DNA of 64,000 bases from Lysobacter alkalisoli (GCF_006547045.1 NZ_CP041242.1:3172001-3236000), one strand, 5' to 3'; shown: positions 18,104 to 27,427, counted from the first letter of the stretch. A program made the numbers and translations. The notes: a model not told the origin generated them from the letters alone.

Positions 18104-18994
18104 TCAACCCGCCGGCGAAGGCGCGGCACCGTAATCGGCCGCCGGCCCGACCGAGGTGCGCACGTCGAACAGTTCGGGAAAGAAGGTCAGCTCCAGCGCC
18201 TGCTTGAGGAAGCCGACGCCACTGGAGCCGCCGGTGCCACGCTTGAAGCCGATGATCCTCATCACCGTGCGCATGTGGCGGAAGCGCCAGAGCTGGAACT
18301 GGGTTTCCAGGTCGACCAGATCCTCGCACAGCGCGTATTCGCGCCAGTAGCGGTCGGTGTCCTCATAGATGCGTTCGAACACCGGCACCAGCGCCGGGTC
18401 GTGGACGTGGGTCTGGCGCCATTCGCGCTGCAGGTGGCGCGCCGGCACCTCGTGGCCGAATCGGGCCAGGTACATCAGGAACTCGTCGTACAGGCTCGGC
18501 GCATCCAGCACCCGCGCCAGCCCGGCCTGCGCCCCGGGATCGTAGGCGAACACCTTGAGCATCGAGGCGTTCTTGTTGCCGAGCAGGAATTCGATGGTGC
18601 GGTACTGCAGCGACTGGAACCCCGACGACGACCCGAGCCGGTCGCGGAAGCCCATGTATTCGGATGGGGTCAGCGTCTCCAGCACCGACCATTGCTCGGT
18701 CAGCTGGCGCAGGATCTGCTTGCAGCGGGCGAAGCCCTTCTGGCATTGCCAGACCTGGTCGCGGCGCAGGTGATCGAGCGCGGCACCCAACTCGTGGATC
18801 ATCAGCTTCATCCACAGCTCGGAGGTCTGGTGCTGGATGATGAACAGCAGTTCGTCGTGGTGCGGCGGGTCCGTCACCGGCTCCTGCGCCGACAGCAGCC
18901 GGTCCAGGTGCAGGTAGCCCCCATAGCTCATGCGGCCGGCCAGGTCGGTATGGATGCCCGATTCCAGCTCGCGTTCGTTCTTGTTGACGGTCAT
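18104..18994 (-). CDS. kynA: tryptophan 2,3-dioxygenase
   Basis: A heme enzyme converting L-tryptophan to N-formylkynurenine. The protein is 296 aa from ATG 18994 with GGGGA 7 nt upstream; the frame extends further without homology. Recognisable strings: [32 protein letters not shown] (distal pocket His) and [15 protein letters not shown]. The proximal heme ligand is His240 in [11 protein letters not shown], the same number as in the Xanthomonas enzyme. The gene is divergent from the nuclease gene. No other kynurenine gene is in view. Confidence 0.96.
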   Translation of the reverse strand: MTVNKNERELESGIHTDLAGRMSYGGYLHLDRLLSAQEPVTDPPHHDELLFIIQHQTSELWMKLMIHELGAALDHLRRDQVWQCQKGFARCKQILRQLTEQWSVLETLTPSEYMGFRDRLGSSSGFQSLQYRTIEFLLGNKNASMLKVFAYDPGAQAGLARVLDAPSLYDEFLMYLARFGHEVPARHLQREWRQTHVHDPALVPVFERIYEDTDRYWREYALCEDLVDLETQFQLWRFRHMRTVMRIIGFKRGTGGSSGVGFLKQALELTFFPELFDVRTSVGPAADYGAAPSPAG

Positions 18995-19226
18995 CTCGAT
19001 CCCCGGCTTGAGCCCGTCCGCACTCACCGCGCAGCTCGCATGGACAGGCTCTGGAGCGCGCAAGGGTACCGCATCGGAGCTCCCGGCCGGTCCGAGACCG
19101 CATCGGCCACGCGGAGTTCACCTTCCCGTAATATGCCTCCGGCAGGCTCACAGGCCCTGCGCCGTCCGGGACCGGGGCCGGTTCCGACAGGGGGACGGAC
19201 ATCTCACGCTCACTGGGGAAGGAACC

Positions 19227-22115
19227 ATGCATATCCCATCTGGCCGACCATCCGGCCAACTTCTGGCGGCTGTTCTCGCAATCGCCTCACTGGCCGGATT
19301 CAACGGTCACGCCAACGCCCAGGTCGTCGTCAGCCAGGTCTACGGCGGCGGCGGCAATTCCGGCGCCACGTACACCCACGACTTCATCGAACTGCGCAAC
19401 AACGGCGACGAGGCGGTCAGTCTCGACGGCTGGAGCGTGCAGTACGCCTCCTCCAGCGGCTCCAGCTGGCAGCGCACCGAGCTGGCCGGCAGCATCGCCC
19501 CGGGCGGCTATTACCTGGTGCAACAGGCGCAAGGCGCGGGCGGCACCACGCCACTGCCGACGCCCGATGCGATCGGCACCATCCCGATGGCAGCCGCCAA
19601 CGGCAAGGTCGCGCTGGTCAACGGCGGCGGCGCACTGTCGGGCGGTTGCCCGCTCGGTGAGATCATGGTGGTCGACTTCGTCGGCTTCGGCAGCGCCAAC
19701 TGCTTCGAAGGCAGCGGCGCCACACCGACCCTGAGCAACACCACTGCCGCCCTGCGCAAGGGCGATGGCAGCGTCGATACCGACGACAACGCCGCCGATT
19801 TCGACCGTGGCGCCCCCGACCCGCGCAACAGCGGCAGCGAACCGCCTCCGCCGCCTCCGCCGGCGCAGGAACTGACCATCGCGCAGATCCAGGGTCACGG
19901 CCTGGTCTCGCCGTACGTTGACCAGCCGGTGGTCACCGAAGGCATCGTCACCGCGCTCAAGTTCAACAACGGTTTCTTCCTGCAGAGCGCCAACGACGAT
20001 GGCAACCCGGCCACCTCCGAGGGCATCTTCGTGTTCACCGGCAGCGCTCCGAGCGTCGCCGTCGGCAACCGGGTGCGGGTAACCGCCACCGTCACCGAGT
20101 TCACTCCCGCCTCCAACCCCAACCAGCTCAGCATCACCGAGCTCGTCGACCCGGCCATCGAGCTGCTGGATACCGGCGTCGCCCTGCCAGCCCCGGTCGA
20201 GCTGACCGCCGCCGAGCTCGGGCCCGATGCCCTGCCCGGCACCCTGGAGCGACTCGAAGGCATGCGCGTGAGCGTGGCCGAGGCTGTCGTGATCGCGGCC
20301 TCAGGCGGCTTCATCAACGAGCGCAACGCCACCGCCTCCACCGATGGCGTGTTCCACGTCACCCTGCCCGGTATCGCGCGGCCGTTCCGCGAAGAAGGCA
20401 TCGGCGTGATGGACGTGATCCCGATCCCGGCCGACAAGAACCCGCCGCGCTTCGACACCAACCAGGAACGCCTGATGGTGCGCAGCCGCGGCCAGGTTGG
20501 CGCGCAGCCGATCGCGGTCGACACCGGCGCCGAAGTGGCAGGGCTGGTCGGCGTGCTCGATTACTTCGCCGGCACCTGGGCGCTGCTGCCCGACGTGGCC
20601 ACCCCGCCATCGGTCGCCGGCGGTCGCCTGCCCGAGGCGGTCAACGATCCGGACTACGATCAGGTCACCATCGGCAGCTTCAACCTGCTGCGCCTGTTCG
20701 ACGAGATCGCCGACGGCAACGGCGCGCCCACGCTCACGCCCGAAGCACTCGACAAGCGCCTCAGCAAGACGGCGCTGGCGATCTGCGACTTCCTGAAGGC
20801 GCCGGACATCCTCGGCGTGGTCGAGGTCGAGAACGCCCGCGTGCTGCAACTGCTGTCCGAACGCATCGACACCACCTGCGCCACCGCGCCCGGCTACGTG
20901 CCGTACCTGGAGCCGGGCAACGACGTCGGCGGCATCAATGTCGGCTTCCTGGTCAGTACCCGTGCGGTCGATGGCGGCCTGGCACGGGTCGAGGTTCTCG
21001 ACGTCACCCAGTTCGGCAAGGACGCGACCCTCGCCAACCCCGACGGCAGCACCAGCCTGCTCAACGATCGTCCGCCGCTGCGGCTGCGTGCACGCGTGCA
21101 CCAGGACGGTGCCGGCAGCTACCCGGTCTCGGTGATCGTCAACCACCTGCGCTCGCTCAGCGGCATCGACAGCGTCGCACCTGGCAGCAGCGGCTGGGCC
21201 ACCAACGGCGAACGCGTGCGCGTCAAGCGCGGCGCGCAAGCGGCCTACCTGGCAGGGCTGGTCGAGCAGATGCAGCAAGCCGACCCCGACGAGAAGATCG
21301 TGCTGGTCGGCGACTTCAACGCGTTCGAGTTCAACGACGGCTATGTCGACGTGTTCGGCATCGTCAAGGGAGAGCCGGCCGCGCCGGAGCAGGTACTGAC
21401 CTGGGTCGACAGCCCGCTGACCACCCCGTTGGTCGACGGTTCGGAGCTGATCGCCGATCCCGAACAGCACTACTCCTTCGTGTTCGCCGGCAATGCGCAG
21501 ACCCTCGATCACGTGCTGCTCAACGAAACGGTAGTGCTCGAGGCCGGCAGCCTGCAGGTCGACCACGCGCGGATCAATGCCGACTTCGGCGTCGACAACT
21601 TCGATGACGACACCATTGCGGTGCGCTCCTCCGACCACGATCCGGTGCGGTTGAGCATCGGCGTCCCCGGCTTCCGCCGCGCCGACCTCTCGGTGGCCGC
21701 ATCGACCGATCTTCATCGTGTGAAGACCGGCAACAGCGTGCGTTTCAACGCCGCGGTCGCCAATGCCGGCCCGGGCGCCGCCGAGTCGACCGCGGTGGCG
21801 TTCGCGTTCGATGCCGTACTGTTGCCGTCGATGGCCACCGTTCCGGCCGGCTGGTCCTGCGCCGCACCGGTGCAGGACGACGACACCACCGTCGTCACCT
21901 GCACCACCGCTTCGCTCGCAACCGGCAGCAACGCCGCGTTCACGATCGACGCGATCGCACCGGGCGCCAGCTCCGGCGATGCGCTGCGATTGGGCGTGGC
22001 CGCACACTCGCAGGTCACGGACCCGGCCAATGCCGACAACGAGACCAGTGTTTCGGTGGCGGTGCATGGGCCCAAGAAGGACAAGAAGCCGAAAAAGGAC
22101 AAGAAGAACAAATAG
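19227..22115 (+). CDS. large secreted nuclease (ExeM/NucH-like, LTD-OB-EEP)
   Basis: A 962-aa protein from ATG 19227 with ggaagg upstream. Order: signal peptide ending ANA (about 1-31); lamin-tail domain (VVVSQVYGGGGNSGATYTHD onward); Pro-rich linker near 207; OB-like domain (AQIQGHGLVSPYVDQPVVTE); endonuclease/exonuclease/phosphatase domain with GSFNLLRLF (near 480), VVEVEN, VGDFNAF (near 693) and SDHDPVRLS (near 801); and a DUF11-like Ig domain (ADLSVAAS...AVANAGPG). It ends in a Lys-rich tail (KKDKKPKKDKKNK) where relatives often carry a sorting signal. It probably degrades extracellular DNA. A clear terminator follows. Confidence 0.9.
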   Translation: MHIPSGRPSGQLLAAVLAIASLAGFNGHANAQVVVSQVYGGGGNSGATYTHDFIELRNNGDEAVSLDGWSVQYASSSGSSWQRTELAGSIAPGGYYLVQQAQGAGGTTPLPTPDAIGTIPMAAANGKVALVNGGGALSGGCPLGEIMVVDFVGFGSANCFEGSGATPTLSNTTAALRKGDGSVDTDDNAADFDRGAPDPRNSGSEPPPPPPPAQELTIAQIQGHGLVSPYVDQPVVTEGIVTALKFNNGFFLQSANDDGNPATSEGIFVFTGSAPSVAVGNRVRVTATVTEFTPASNPNQLSITELVDPAIELLDTGVALPAPVELTAAELGPDALPGTLERLEGMRVSVAEAVVIAASGGFINERNATASTDGVFHVTLPGIARPFREEGIGVMDVIPIPADKNPPRFDTNQERLMVRSRGQVGAQPIAVDTGAEVAGLVGVLDYFAGTWALLPDVATPPSVAGGRLPEAVNDPDYDQVTIGSFNLLRLFDEIADGNGAPTLTPEALDKRLSKTALAICDFLKAPDILGVVEVENARVLQLLSERIDTTCATAPGYVPYLEPGNDVGGINVGFLVSTRAVDGGLARVEVLDVTQFGKDATLANPDGSTSLLNDRPPLRLRARVHQDGAGSYPVSVIVNHLRSLSGIDSVAPGSSGWATNGERVRVKRGAQAAYLAGLVEQMQQADPDEKIVLVGDFNAFEFNDGYVDVFGIVKGEPAAPEQVLTWVDSPLTTPLVDGSELIADPEQHYSFVFAGNAQTLDHVLLNETVVLEAGSLQVDHARINADFGVDNFDDDTIAVRSSDHDPVRLSIGVPGFRRADLSVAASTDLHRVKTGNSVRFNAAVANAGPGAAESTAVAFAFDAVLLPSMATVPAGWSCAAPVQDDDTTVVTCTTASLATGSNAAFTIDAIAPGASSGDALRLGVAAHSQVTDPANADNETSVSVAVHGPKKDKKPKKDKKNK

Positions 22116-22139
22116 TCCCGCAGCTTCGGCAGCAACACA

Positions 22140-22169
22140 GGGCGCGGTCATGATGACTGCGCCCTTTTT
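22140..22169 (+). terminator. intrinsic terminator of the nuclease gene
   Basis: The stem gggcgc / gcgccc extends inward through gtcatgatgac and is followed at once by ttttt (22165-22169), 25 bp after the stop codon. This is a classical Rho-independent layout. Confidence 0.8.
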
Positions 22170-22201
22170 GATGGTTCTTTGAATAGGGGCTTGGGAACGA
22201 G

Positions 22202-22367
22202 TCGCCCAATCGAGGGGAAAGCGCCGGGTCTGTTGGATGACCGGGGCGCCGGGGGCGAAGGCCCTTGGGTGCGAAATCAAGGAGGAGGCGCCGGCCCTGG
22301 CCGGTGCCGGGGGACACTCGCATCCAAGGGCCTTCGCCCCCGGCGTTCCGACATGACCGGTGGTTCC
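22202..22367. repeat. 166-bp hairpin repeat, copy A (core orientation differs from copy B)
   Basis: 28-bp arms at 22247-22274 and 22318-22345 (one mismatch) enclose a 43-bp core rich in gga and gcc. The outer flanks are unique sequences. A second full copy is at 44893-45058. There the flanks are in reverse orientation but arms and core are in the same orientation as here. The element lies just downstream of the nuclease terminator. It encodes no protein. Confidence 0.8.
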
Positions 22368-22517
22368 AGAAGCGCACTCCCAGGGAGGGTCTGCTTCGCG
22401 TTCCAGCGTGGCCGCGCGATCCCCCTCACTTTGGAGAAGAACCGCTTTAAAGCCCTACCCTTCAAGGAGAGGGTTGGGTGGGGATGGTTCTCCCGGCACA
22501 TGCCAACCAACTGTCCA

Positions 22518-22625
22518 GAAGCTGGTGGCCATGGGTTTGCGGGACCTTCGGAGGCAAGGATGCCGACGATGAGCGTACATGGACGTACTCACAGCGTGTC
22601 CCGCAAGCCCATGGCCACCGGCTTC
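22518..22625. repeat. nested hairpin repeat, copy C1 (inner part only)
   Basis: 28-bp arms at 22518-22545 and 22598-22625 pair with two mismatches, both G-T type. The core between them is 52 bp, ending in cagcgt. The same 28-52-28 geometry is seen at 31096-31203 and 39310-39417. The outer arms present in those copies are not evident here. It lies 116 bp upstream of the E1alpha gene. The stretch 22170-22740 holds no gene, only repeats A and C1 and a GC-rich segment between them. Confidence 0.75.
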
Positions 22626-22740
22626 CTCGCAGAGCTCCCGCCATAGCGTTTTTCCGGCCCGCATGCATGCCGCACCGCGCAACGATCCCTTACCGTCGCT
22701 TGGTTATGATCGGAAACCTGTTTCAAGGGAAACGATCGCG

Positions 22741-23814
22741 ATGACCATCGCCGCCAAGTTCGAGATCGAGTATCTGCAATACCTCGATCCACAAGGAAAG
22801 CCGGTCGGCAAGCTGCCGCCCGCGTTCAAGGACCCCAAGGCACTGCTGCCGCTGTTCAGGCAGATGCTGTTCGTGCGCACCTTCGACGACAAGGCGATCC
22901 GCCTGCAGCGCACCGGCAAGCTCGGCACCTACGCCTCCTGCCTCGGCCACGAGGCCACCCACGTCGGCATCGGCGCCTCGATGCAGGACGAGGACGTGTT
23001 CGCCCCCAGCTACCGCGAGTACGGCGCGCAGTTCATGCGTGGCGTGCAGGCGCGCGAAATCCTGCTGTACTGGGGCGGCGACGAGCGCGGCAACGACTTC
23101 GCCGGCCCGCGCAACGACTTCAGCTGGTGCGTGCCGATCTCGACCCAGTGCCTGCACGCGGCCGGCTCGGCGCTGGCCTTCAAGCTGCGTAACGAGAAGC
23201 GCCTGGCCGTGGCCTGCTGCGGCGATGGCGGCTCGTCCAAGACCGATTTCTACGCAGCGCTCAACTCCGCCGGCGCCTACCGGCTGCCGCTGATCCTGTG
23301 CGTGATCAACAACGGCTGGGCCATCTCGGTCCCGCGTTCGGCCCAGACCGGTGCGCAGACGCTGGCGCAGAAGGGCCTGGCCGGCGGCCTGCACTGCCTG
23401 CAGGTCGACGGCAACGACCTGATCGCAGTGCTCGAAGGCATGCGCCGCGCCGCCGAGCGTGCGCGCAATGGCGAGGGCGGCAGCGTGATCGAGTTCCTGA
23501 CCTATCGCCTGCACGACCACACCACCGCCGACGACGCCCGCCGCTACCGCGACGATGCCGAGGTCAAGGACGCCTGGACCCGCGACCCGATGGTCCGCCT
23601 GCGCAATTACCTGACCGCGCAGAAGCTGTGGAGCGAGGACGAGGAGAAAGCCTGGATCGAGGAATGCGCAAAGAAGGTCGACGTCGAGATCAACGCCTAT
23701 CTCGAAACGCCGGTGCAGCCGGTCGAGGCGATGTTCGACTACCTCTACGCCGACCCGCCGCCGGACCTGCTGGAACAGCGCGAGGCCGCGATCCGTCGGG
23801 AGGGCCGCGCATGA
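22741..23814 (+). CDS. 2-oxoacid dehydrogenase E1 component, alpha subunit
   Basis: A 357-aa thiamine-diphosphate subunit from ATG 22741. The frame is open upstream through repeat C1, but that part is not homologous. The TPP motif begins CCGDGGSSKTDF and ends VINNGWAIS. Other family strings are GTYASCLGHEATHVGIG and YRLHDHTTADDA. With the two genes after it, it would form the E1 heterotetramer and decarboxylate a 2-oxoacid. Branched-chain 2-oxoacids or pyruvate are both possible; I lean to branched-chain because this group usually has a separate AceE-type enzyme. The stop overlaps the next ATG. Confidence 0.9.
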   Translation: MTIAAKFEIEYLQYLDPQGKPVGKLPPAFKDPKALLPLFRQMLFVRTFDDKAIRLQRTGKLGTYASCLGHEATHVGIGASMQDEDVFAPSYREYGAQFMRGVQAREILLYWGGDERGNDFAGPRNDFSWCVPISTQCLHAAGSALAFKLRNEKRLAVACCGDGGSSKTDFYAALNSAGAYRLPLILCVINNGWAISVPRSAQTGAQTLAQKGLAGGLHCLQVDGNDLIAVLEGMRRAAERARNGEGGSVIEFLTYRLHDHTTADDARRYRDDAEVKDAWTRDPMVRLRNYLTAQKLWSEDEEKAWIEECAKKVDVEINAYLETPVQPVEAMFDYLYADPPPDLLEQREAAIRREGRA

Positions 23815-24842
23815 ACAAGCTCGAAGACAAGAGCCCGGCCGCGAGTACCGACATGCAGACTGCACAAGCCATTACCCTGATCGAGGCGATCACCCAGGCG
23901 CTCGCCTGGGAGATGCGCAACGACGACAGCGTACTCGTCCTGGGCGAGGACGTCGGCGTCAACGGCGGCGTGTTCCGCGCTACCGCCGGCCTGCAGCAGC
24001 AGTTCGGCGACGAGCGCGTGCTCGACACCCCGCTCGACGAAACCACCATCGCCGGCCTCACCGTCGGCCTCGCCGCGCAGGGCATGAAGCCGGTCGCCGA
24101 ATCGCAGTTCGACGGCTTCATGTACCCGATGGTCGACCACATCGTCTGCCACGCCGCGCGCCTGCGCTACCGGACCCGCGGCCGCCTGACCTGCCCGATG
24201 GTGCTGCGCGTGCCCTGGGGCGGCGGCATCCGCGCGCCCGAGCACCACAGCGAGGCCAACGAGGCGATCTTCACCAACGTGCCCGGCCTGCGGGTGGTGA
24301 TGCCGTCCTCGCCCGCGCGCGCCTACGGCCTGCTGCTGGCGGCGATCCGCGACCCGGACCCGGTGATTTTCTTCGAGCCCAAGCGCATCTACCGCCAGTA
24401 CAAGGAAGTCGTGCCCGACGACGGCGAAGCGCTGCCGCTGGACGTGTGCTACGTGCTGCGCGACGGCAGCGACGTGACCCTGGTGACCTGGGGCGCGCAG
24501 GTGAAGGAAGCGCTGGAAGCGGCCGACAAGCTCGCAAGCGACGGCATCAGCGCCGAGGTCATCGACGTCGCCACGCTCAAGCCGCTGGACTTCGCCACCA
24601 TCGCCGAGTCGGTTTCGAAGACCGGCCGCTGCGTGATCGTGCACGAAGCGCCGAAGACTGCCGGCTTCGGCGCCGAGATCGCCGCACGGCTGGCCGAAGA
24701 GTCGATGTACGACCTGCTCGCCCCGGTCGAGCGCGTCACCGGCTACGACACCCACATCCCGCTGTTCCGGCTGGAGATGAAGTACATGCCGGGCGTGGAC
24801 CGCATCATCGCCGCCGCCAAGCGTACCCTCGACCACGGCTGA
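23811..24842 (+). CDS. 2-oxoacid dehydrogenase E1 component, beta subunit
   Basis: A 343-aa subunit whose ATG overlaps the E1alpha stop (ATGA). Family strings: LGEDVGVNGGVFRATAGL, DTPLDETTIAGLTVGLAAQG, RVPWGGGIRAPEHHSE, GLRVVMPSSPARAYGLL, and LFRLEMKYMPGVDRI at the end. It completes the E1 active site at the subunit interface. It is followed after 19 bp by the E2 gene. Confidence 0.92.
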   Translation: MNKLEDKSPAASTDMQTAQAITLIEAITQALAWEMRNDDSVLVLGEDVGVNGGVFRATAGLQQQFGDERVLDTPLDETTIAGLTVGLAAQGMKPVAESQFDGFMYPMVDHIVCHAARLRYRTRGRLTCPMVLRVPWGGGIRAPEHHSEANEAIFTNVPGLRVVMPSSPARAYGLLLAAIRDPDPVIFFEPKRIYRQYKEVVPDDGEALPLDVCYVLRDGSDVTLVTWGAQVKEALEAADKLASDGISAEVIDVATLKPLDFATIAESVSKTGRCVIVHEAPKTAGFGAEIAARLAEESMYDLLAPVERVTGYDTHIPLFRLEMKYMPGVDRIIAAAKRTLDHG

Positions 24843-24861
24843 TCGACCTGCAAGGACCAAA

Positions 24862-26301
24862 ATGAGCGACAAGAAGACCTTCCTGCTGCCCGACCTCGGC
24901 GAGGGCCTGCCCGACGCCACCATCGTCGAGTGGTTCGTCAAGCCCGGCGACACCATCCGCCTCGACGACAACCTGGTGTCGATGGAAACCGCGAAAGCGG
25001 TGGTCGAGGTGCCCTCGCCGGTGTCCGGCAAGGTGCTCAAACTCGCCGGCGAGGCGGGTGACGTCATCGTCACCGGCAAGATGCTGGCCGAGTTCGAGCT
25101 CGACCCGTCGATGCCGCAGCGTGCAGAGGGCCAGGACACCGGCCACCATCACGGCGGGAACGACCGCGACACCAGCGTCGGCAGCCAGGACCCCGCACCC
25201 GACGACCGCGTGGTTGCGTCCGACGAAGGCGGCGCGATCCGCGATGACGGCGAGCCGGCGGCGAAGAGCAATGCGGAACGGGCCGACAGCGGCACCGTGG
25301 TCGGTGCGATGCAGTCCTCCGACACCGTGCACAGCGAACAGGCCAGCAATGCCGGCGGGGTCAAGGCGATGCCGGCGGTGCGGGCGATGGCGCGCAAGCT
25401 CAAGGTCGATATCGCCCGGGTGCGCGGCACCGGTGCCGACGGCGTGGTGACCATGGCCGACGTCAAGCGGGCCGCGGCCGATCCGTCCGCCTTGCTCCCT
25501 TCTTCTGGCGGCGACAGAGGGGCCGGCGGTGAGGGGGCTACGGCAGCCCAACCCTCACCCCAACCCCTCTCCCGCGAGCAGGAGAGGGGCTCGACTGCAC
25601 AACGCACGACCCTGTCGCAGTCCGGCCGGCCGATGCGCACCCAGCCACCGGGCGTCGCCGCCAGCGGCCAGCCCGAGCAGCTCAAGGGCGTGCGCCGCAA
25701 CATGGCCCGGGTCATGGCCGATGCGCACAGCAAGGTGGTGCCGACCACCCTCGCCGACGACGCCGACATCCATGCATGGACGCCCGGCAACGACATCACC
25801 GTGCGCCTGATCCGCGCGATAGTGACTGCCTGCAAGGCGGTGCCGGCGCTCAATGCCTGGTTCGATGGCGACAATCTGGTCCGCACCTTGCACCCGCACG
25901 TCGACATCGGCATCGCGGTCGATACCGACGACGGCCTGTTCGTCCCCGCGCTGCGCAACGCCGACGTGCTCGACGCGCGCGGCGTGCGCGAAGCGGTCAA
26001 CCGGCTGCGCACGCAGGTCGAGGCGCGCAGCATCCCGGCCTCGGAGCTGACCGGCTACACGATCTCGCTGTCGAACTTCGGCATGTTCGCCGGCCGCTAC
26101 GCCACCCCGGTGGTGGTGCCGCCGTGCGTGGCGATCGTCGCCGCCGGCCGCGGCCGCCACCAGGTGATGCCGGTGATGGGCGGCTTCGAATCGCACAAGG
26201 TCATCCCGCTGTCGCTGACCTTCGACCACCGTGCCTGCACCGGCGGTGAGGCCGCGCGCTTCCTGCGCGCGATGATCGACGACCTGGCATTGCCCGGCTG
26301 A
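24862..26301 (+). CDS. 2-oxoacid dehydrogenase E2 (dihydrolipoyl acyltransferase)
   Basis: A 479-aa protein in three parts. The lipoyl domain carries METAKAVVEV with the lipoylated Lys45. The peripheral E3-binding domain begins near 170 (MPAVRAMARKLKVDIARVRG). The acyltransferase domain runs from about 270 to the end. The catalytic motif is FDHRACTGGEAARF, with His456 present but Thr where most E2 enzymes have Asp (HRxxDG). The linker before the catalytic domain contains residues encoded by a REP-like repeat (25552-25589). E3 is not in the window. A strong terminator follows. Confidence 0.92.
   Translation: MSDKKTFLLPDLGEGLPDATIVEWFVKPGDTIRLDDNLVSMETAKAVVEVPSPVSGKVLKLAGEAGDVIVTGKMLAEFELDPSMPQRAEGQDTGHHHGGNDRDTSVGSQDPAPDDRVVASDEGGAIRDDGEPAAKSNAERADSGTVVGAMQSSDTVHSEQASNAGGVKAMPAVRAMARKLKVDIARVRGTGADGVVTMADVKRAAADPSALLPSSGGDRGAGGEGATAAQPSPQPLSREQERGSTAQRTTLSQSGRPMRTQPPGVAASGQPEQLKGVRRNMARVMADAHSKVVPTTLADDADIHAWTPGNDITVRLIRAIVTACKAVPALNAWFDGDNLVRTLHPHVDIGIAVDTDDGLFVPALRNADVLDARGVREAVNRLRTQVEARSIPASELTGYTISLSNFGMFAGRYATPVVVPPCVAIVAAGRGRHQVMPVMGGFESHKVIPLSLTFDHRACTGGEAARFLRAMIDDLALPG
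25552..25589. repeat. REP-like repeat inside the E2 linker
   Basis: The segment begins ccctcaccccaacccctctc and forms a hairpin between cccctctccc and ggagagggg. It shares its first about 20 bases with the minus strand of 4253-4287. It is read in frame as [14 protein letters not shown] within the flexible linker. The flanking 25493-25550 (Gly/Ala-rich, SSGGDRGAGGEGA) is probably part of the same insertion. Confidence 0.65.
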
Positions 26302-26328
26302 GTGCCGGGGGACCGGAATGACCGTGCA

Positions 26329-26356
26329 GAGACGCCCGCGCTGACGCGGGCGTCTC
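26329..26356 (+). terminator. terminator after the E1-E1-E2 operon
   Basis: Perfect 12-bp stem (gagacgcccgcg / cgcgggcgtctc) with loop ctga, 28 bp after the E2 stop, followed by ccattta. The stem is strong and the T-run is short. Confidence 0.75.
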
Positions 26357-26526
26357 CATTTATGACAGAGATTTACCTTGCTGGAATAATAAATTGCATA
26401 ACCAGTCACAGAATAACCGCACGTAACCATTAGCTTGAGCTGGCGCCGACCCATCGCGCATTGTCGCCGGGAGGACAGGGGGCCCGGTATCCATGGACCA
26501 TTCCTGCAATGGAGAGGAACAAGCTA

Positions 26527-27315
26527 ATGACTCCAGTCAAACGTTTGCAGCTCCGCCTGTCGTCACTCGTCCTGCTCGGCGTGTTCGTCACCGCTGCGCA
26601 GGCCGCTCCCAACTTCCAGTTGCCGGTTTGCGGCAAGAGCAGCACGCAATGGCGGGTTAGCAACTGGAAAGGCCACAACCCGGCACGCGCGGCCGATCTC
26701 AACTGGGGATCCGGGGACGCCGATCTAGGCAAGCCCGTCGCAGCGGCGGCGGCCGGTACCGTGATCAAGGCGGCCTATGACACCAATACCGGCTACGGCA
26801 ACAACATCGTCATCGACCACGGCAACGGCTGGCGGACACGGTATGCGCACCTGCGCTCGATGGCCGTCTCGAAGGGGCAGACGGTAAAGCGTGGCCAGAG
26901 GATCGGCGCGGTCGGCAAGAGCAGCGCGAAATACACGTTCCCGGCACATCTGCACTACGAACAGATCTACAACGGCACCGTGCGCGACCCCATCATCAAC
27001 GGCGTGACGGTTGCCTACGGTACCGTCAGATACTTCTCCGCCGGGGACTGCAACACCGGCACCAGCACGGCGACCGGCACGGTCAAGACCAACGGCGCCA
27101 ACCTCAACGTGCGGTCGGGCCCGAGCACCAGTTATTCGGTCGTCGGCAGCCTCGCCAACGGCACCAAGGTGACGATCTACTGCCAGAAGAGCGGCCAGTC
27201 GATCACCGGCTACTACGGCACCAGTTCGATCTGGAACCGAATCGGCAGCGGCAAGTGGATTCCGGATGCCTACACCTACACCGGGTCAAGCGGCTTCGTC
27301 GCTCCCAAGTGCTGA
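26527..27315 (+). CDS. secreted M23 peptidase with SH3 domain
   Basis: A 262-aa protein from ATG 26527, which has ggagagg 9 nt upstream; an ATG at 26509 lacks one. Signal peptide ends AQA. The LytM/M23 domain shows zinc-ligand motifs NPARAADLNWG (His at the start of GHNPARAAD) and PAHLHYEQ (HxH), with a typical beta core PVAAAAAGTVI. The C-terminal bacterial SH3 domain starts at NGANLNVRSGPSTSYSVVGS and likely binds cell-wall peptide. It probably cleaves peptidoglycan cross-links outside the cell, a common trait in lytic Lysobacter. A 100-bp AT-rich stretch (26357-26460) precedes it and may hold its promoter. Confidence 0.88.
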   Translation: MTPVKRLQLRLSSLVLLGVFVTAAQAAPNFQLPVCGKSSTQWRVSNWKGHNPARAADLNWGSGDADLGKPVAAAAAGTVIKAAYDTNTGYGNNIVIDHGNGWRTRYAHLRSMAVSKGQTVKRGQRIGAVGKSSAKYTFPAHLHYEQIYNGTVRDPIINGVTVAYGTVRYFSAGDCNTGTSTATGTVKTNGANLNVRSGPSTSYSVVGSLANGTKVTIYCQKSGQSITGYYGTSSIWNRIGSGKWIPDAYTYTGSSGFVAPKC

Positions 27316-27325
27316 TGTTCCCCAT

Positions 27326-27353
27326 CGTGGCGCCGGTGCAGATCGGCGCCACG
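27326..27353 (+). terminator. hairpin after the M23 peptidase
   Basis: The arms cgtggcgccg and cggcgccacg with an 8-nt loop, 11 bp after the stop. There is no T-run, so it is only a possible terminator. Confidence 0.4.
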
Positions 27354-27427
27354 GCATCCGGACCCGTCGACCAGCACGTTGGCGAGTCCTGCATCATCCA
27401 GGCATGGCAGGACAGGTGTAACCGCAG

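Noticed and set aside
22170-22740. CRISPR array
   Set aside because: The repeats here are inverted and few, with no regular direct repeat-spacer pattern; no cas genes are in the window.
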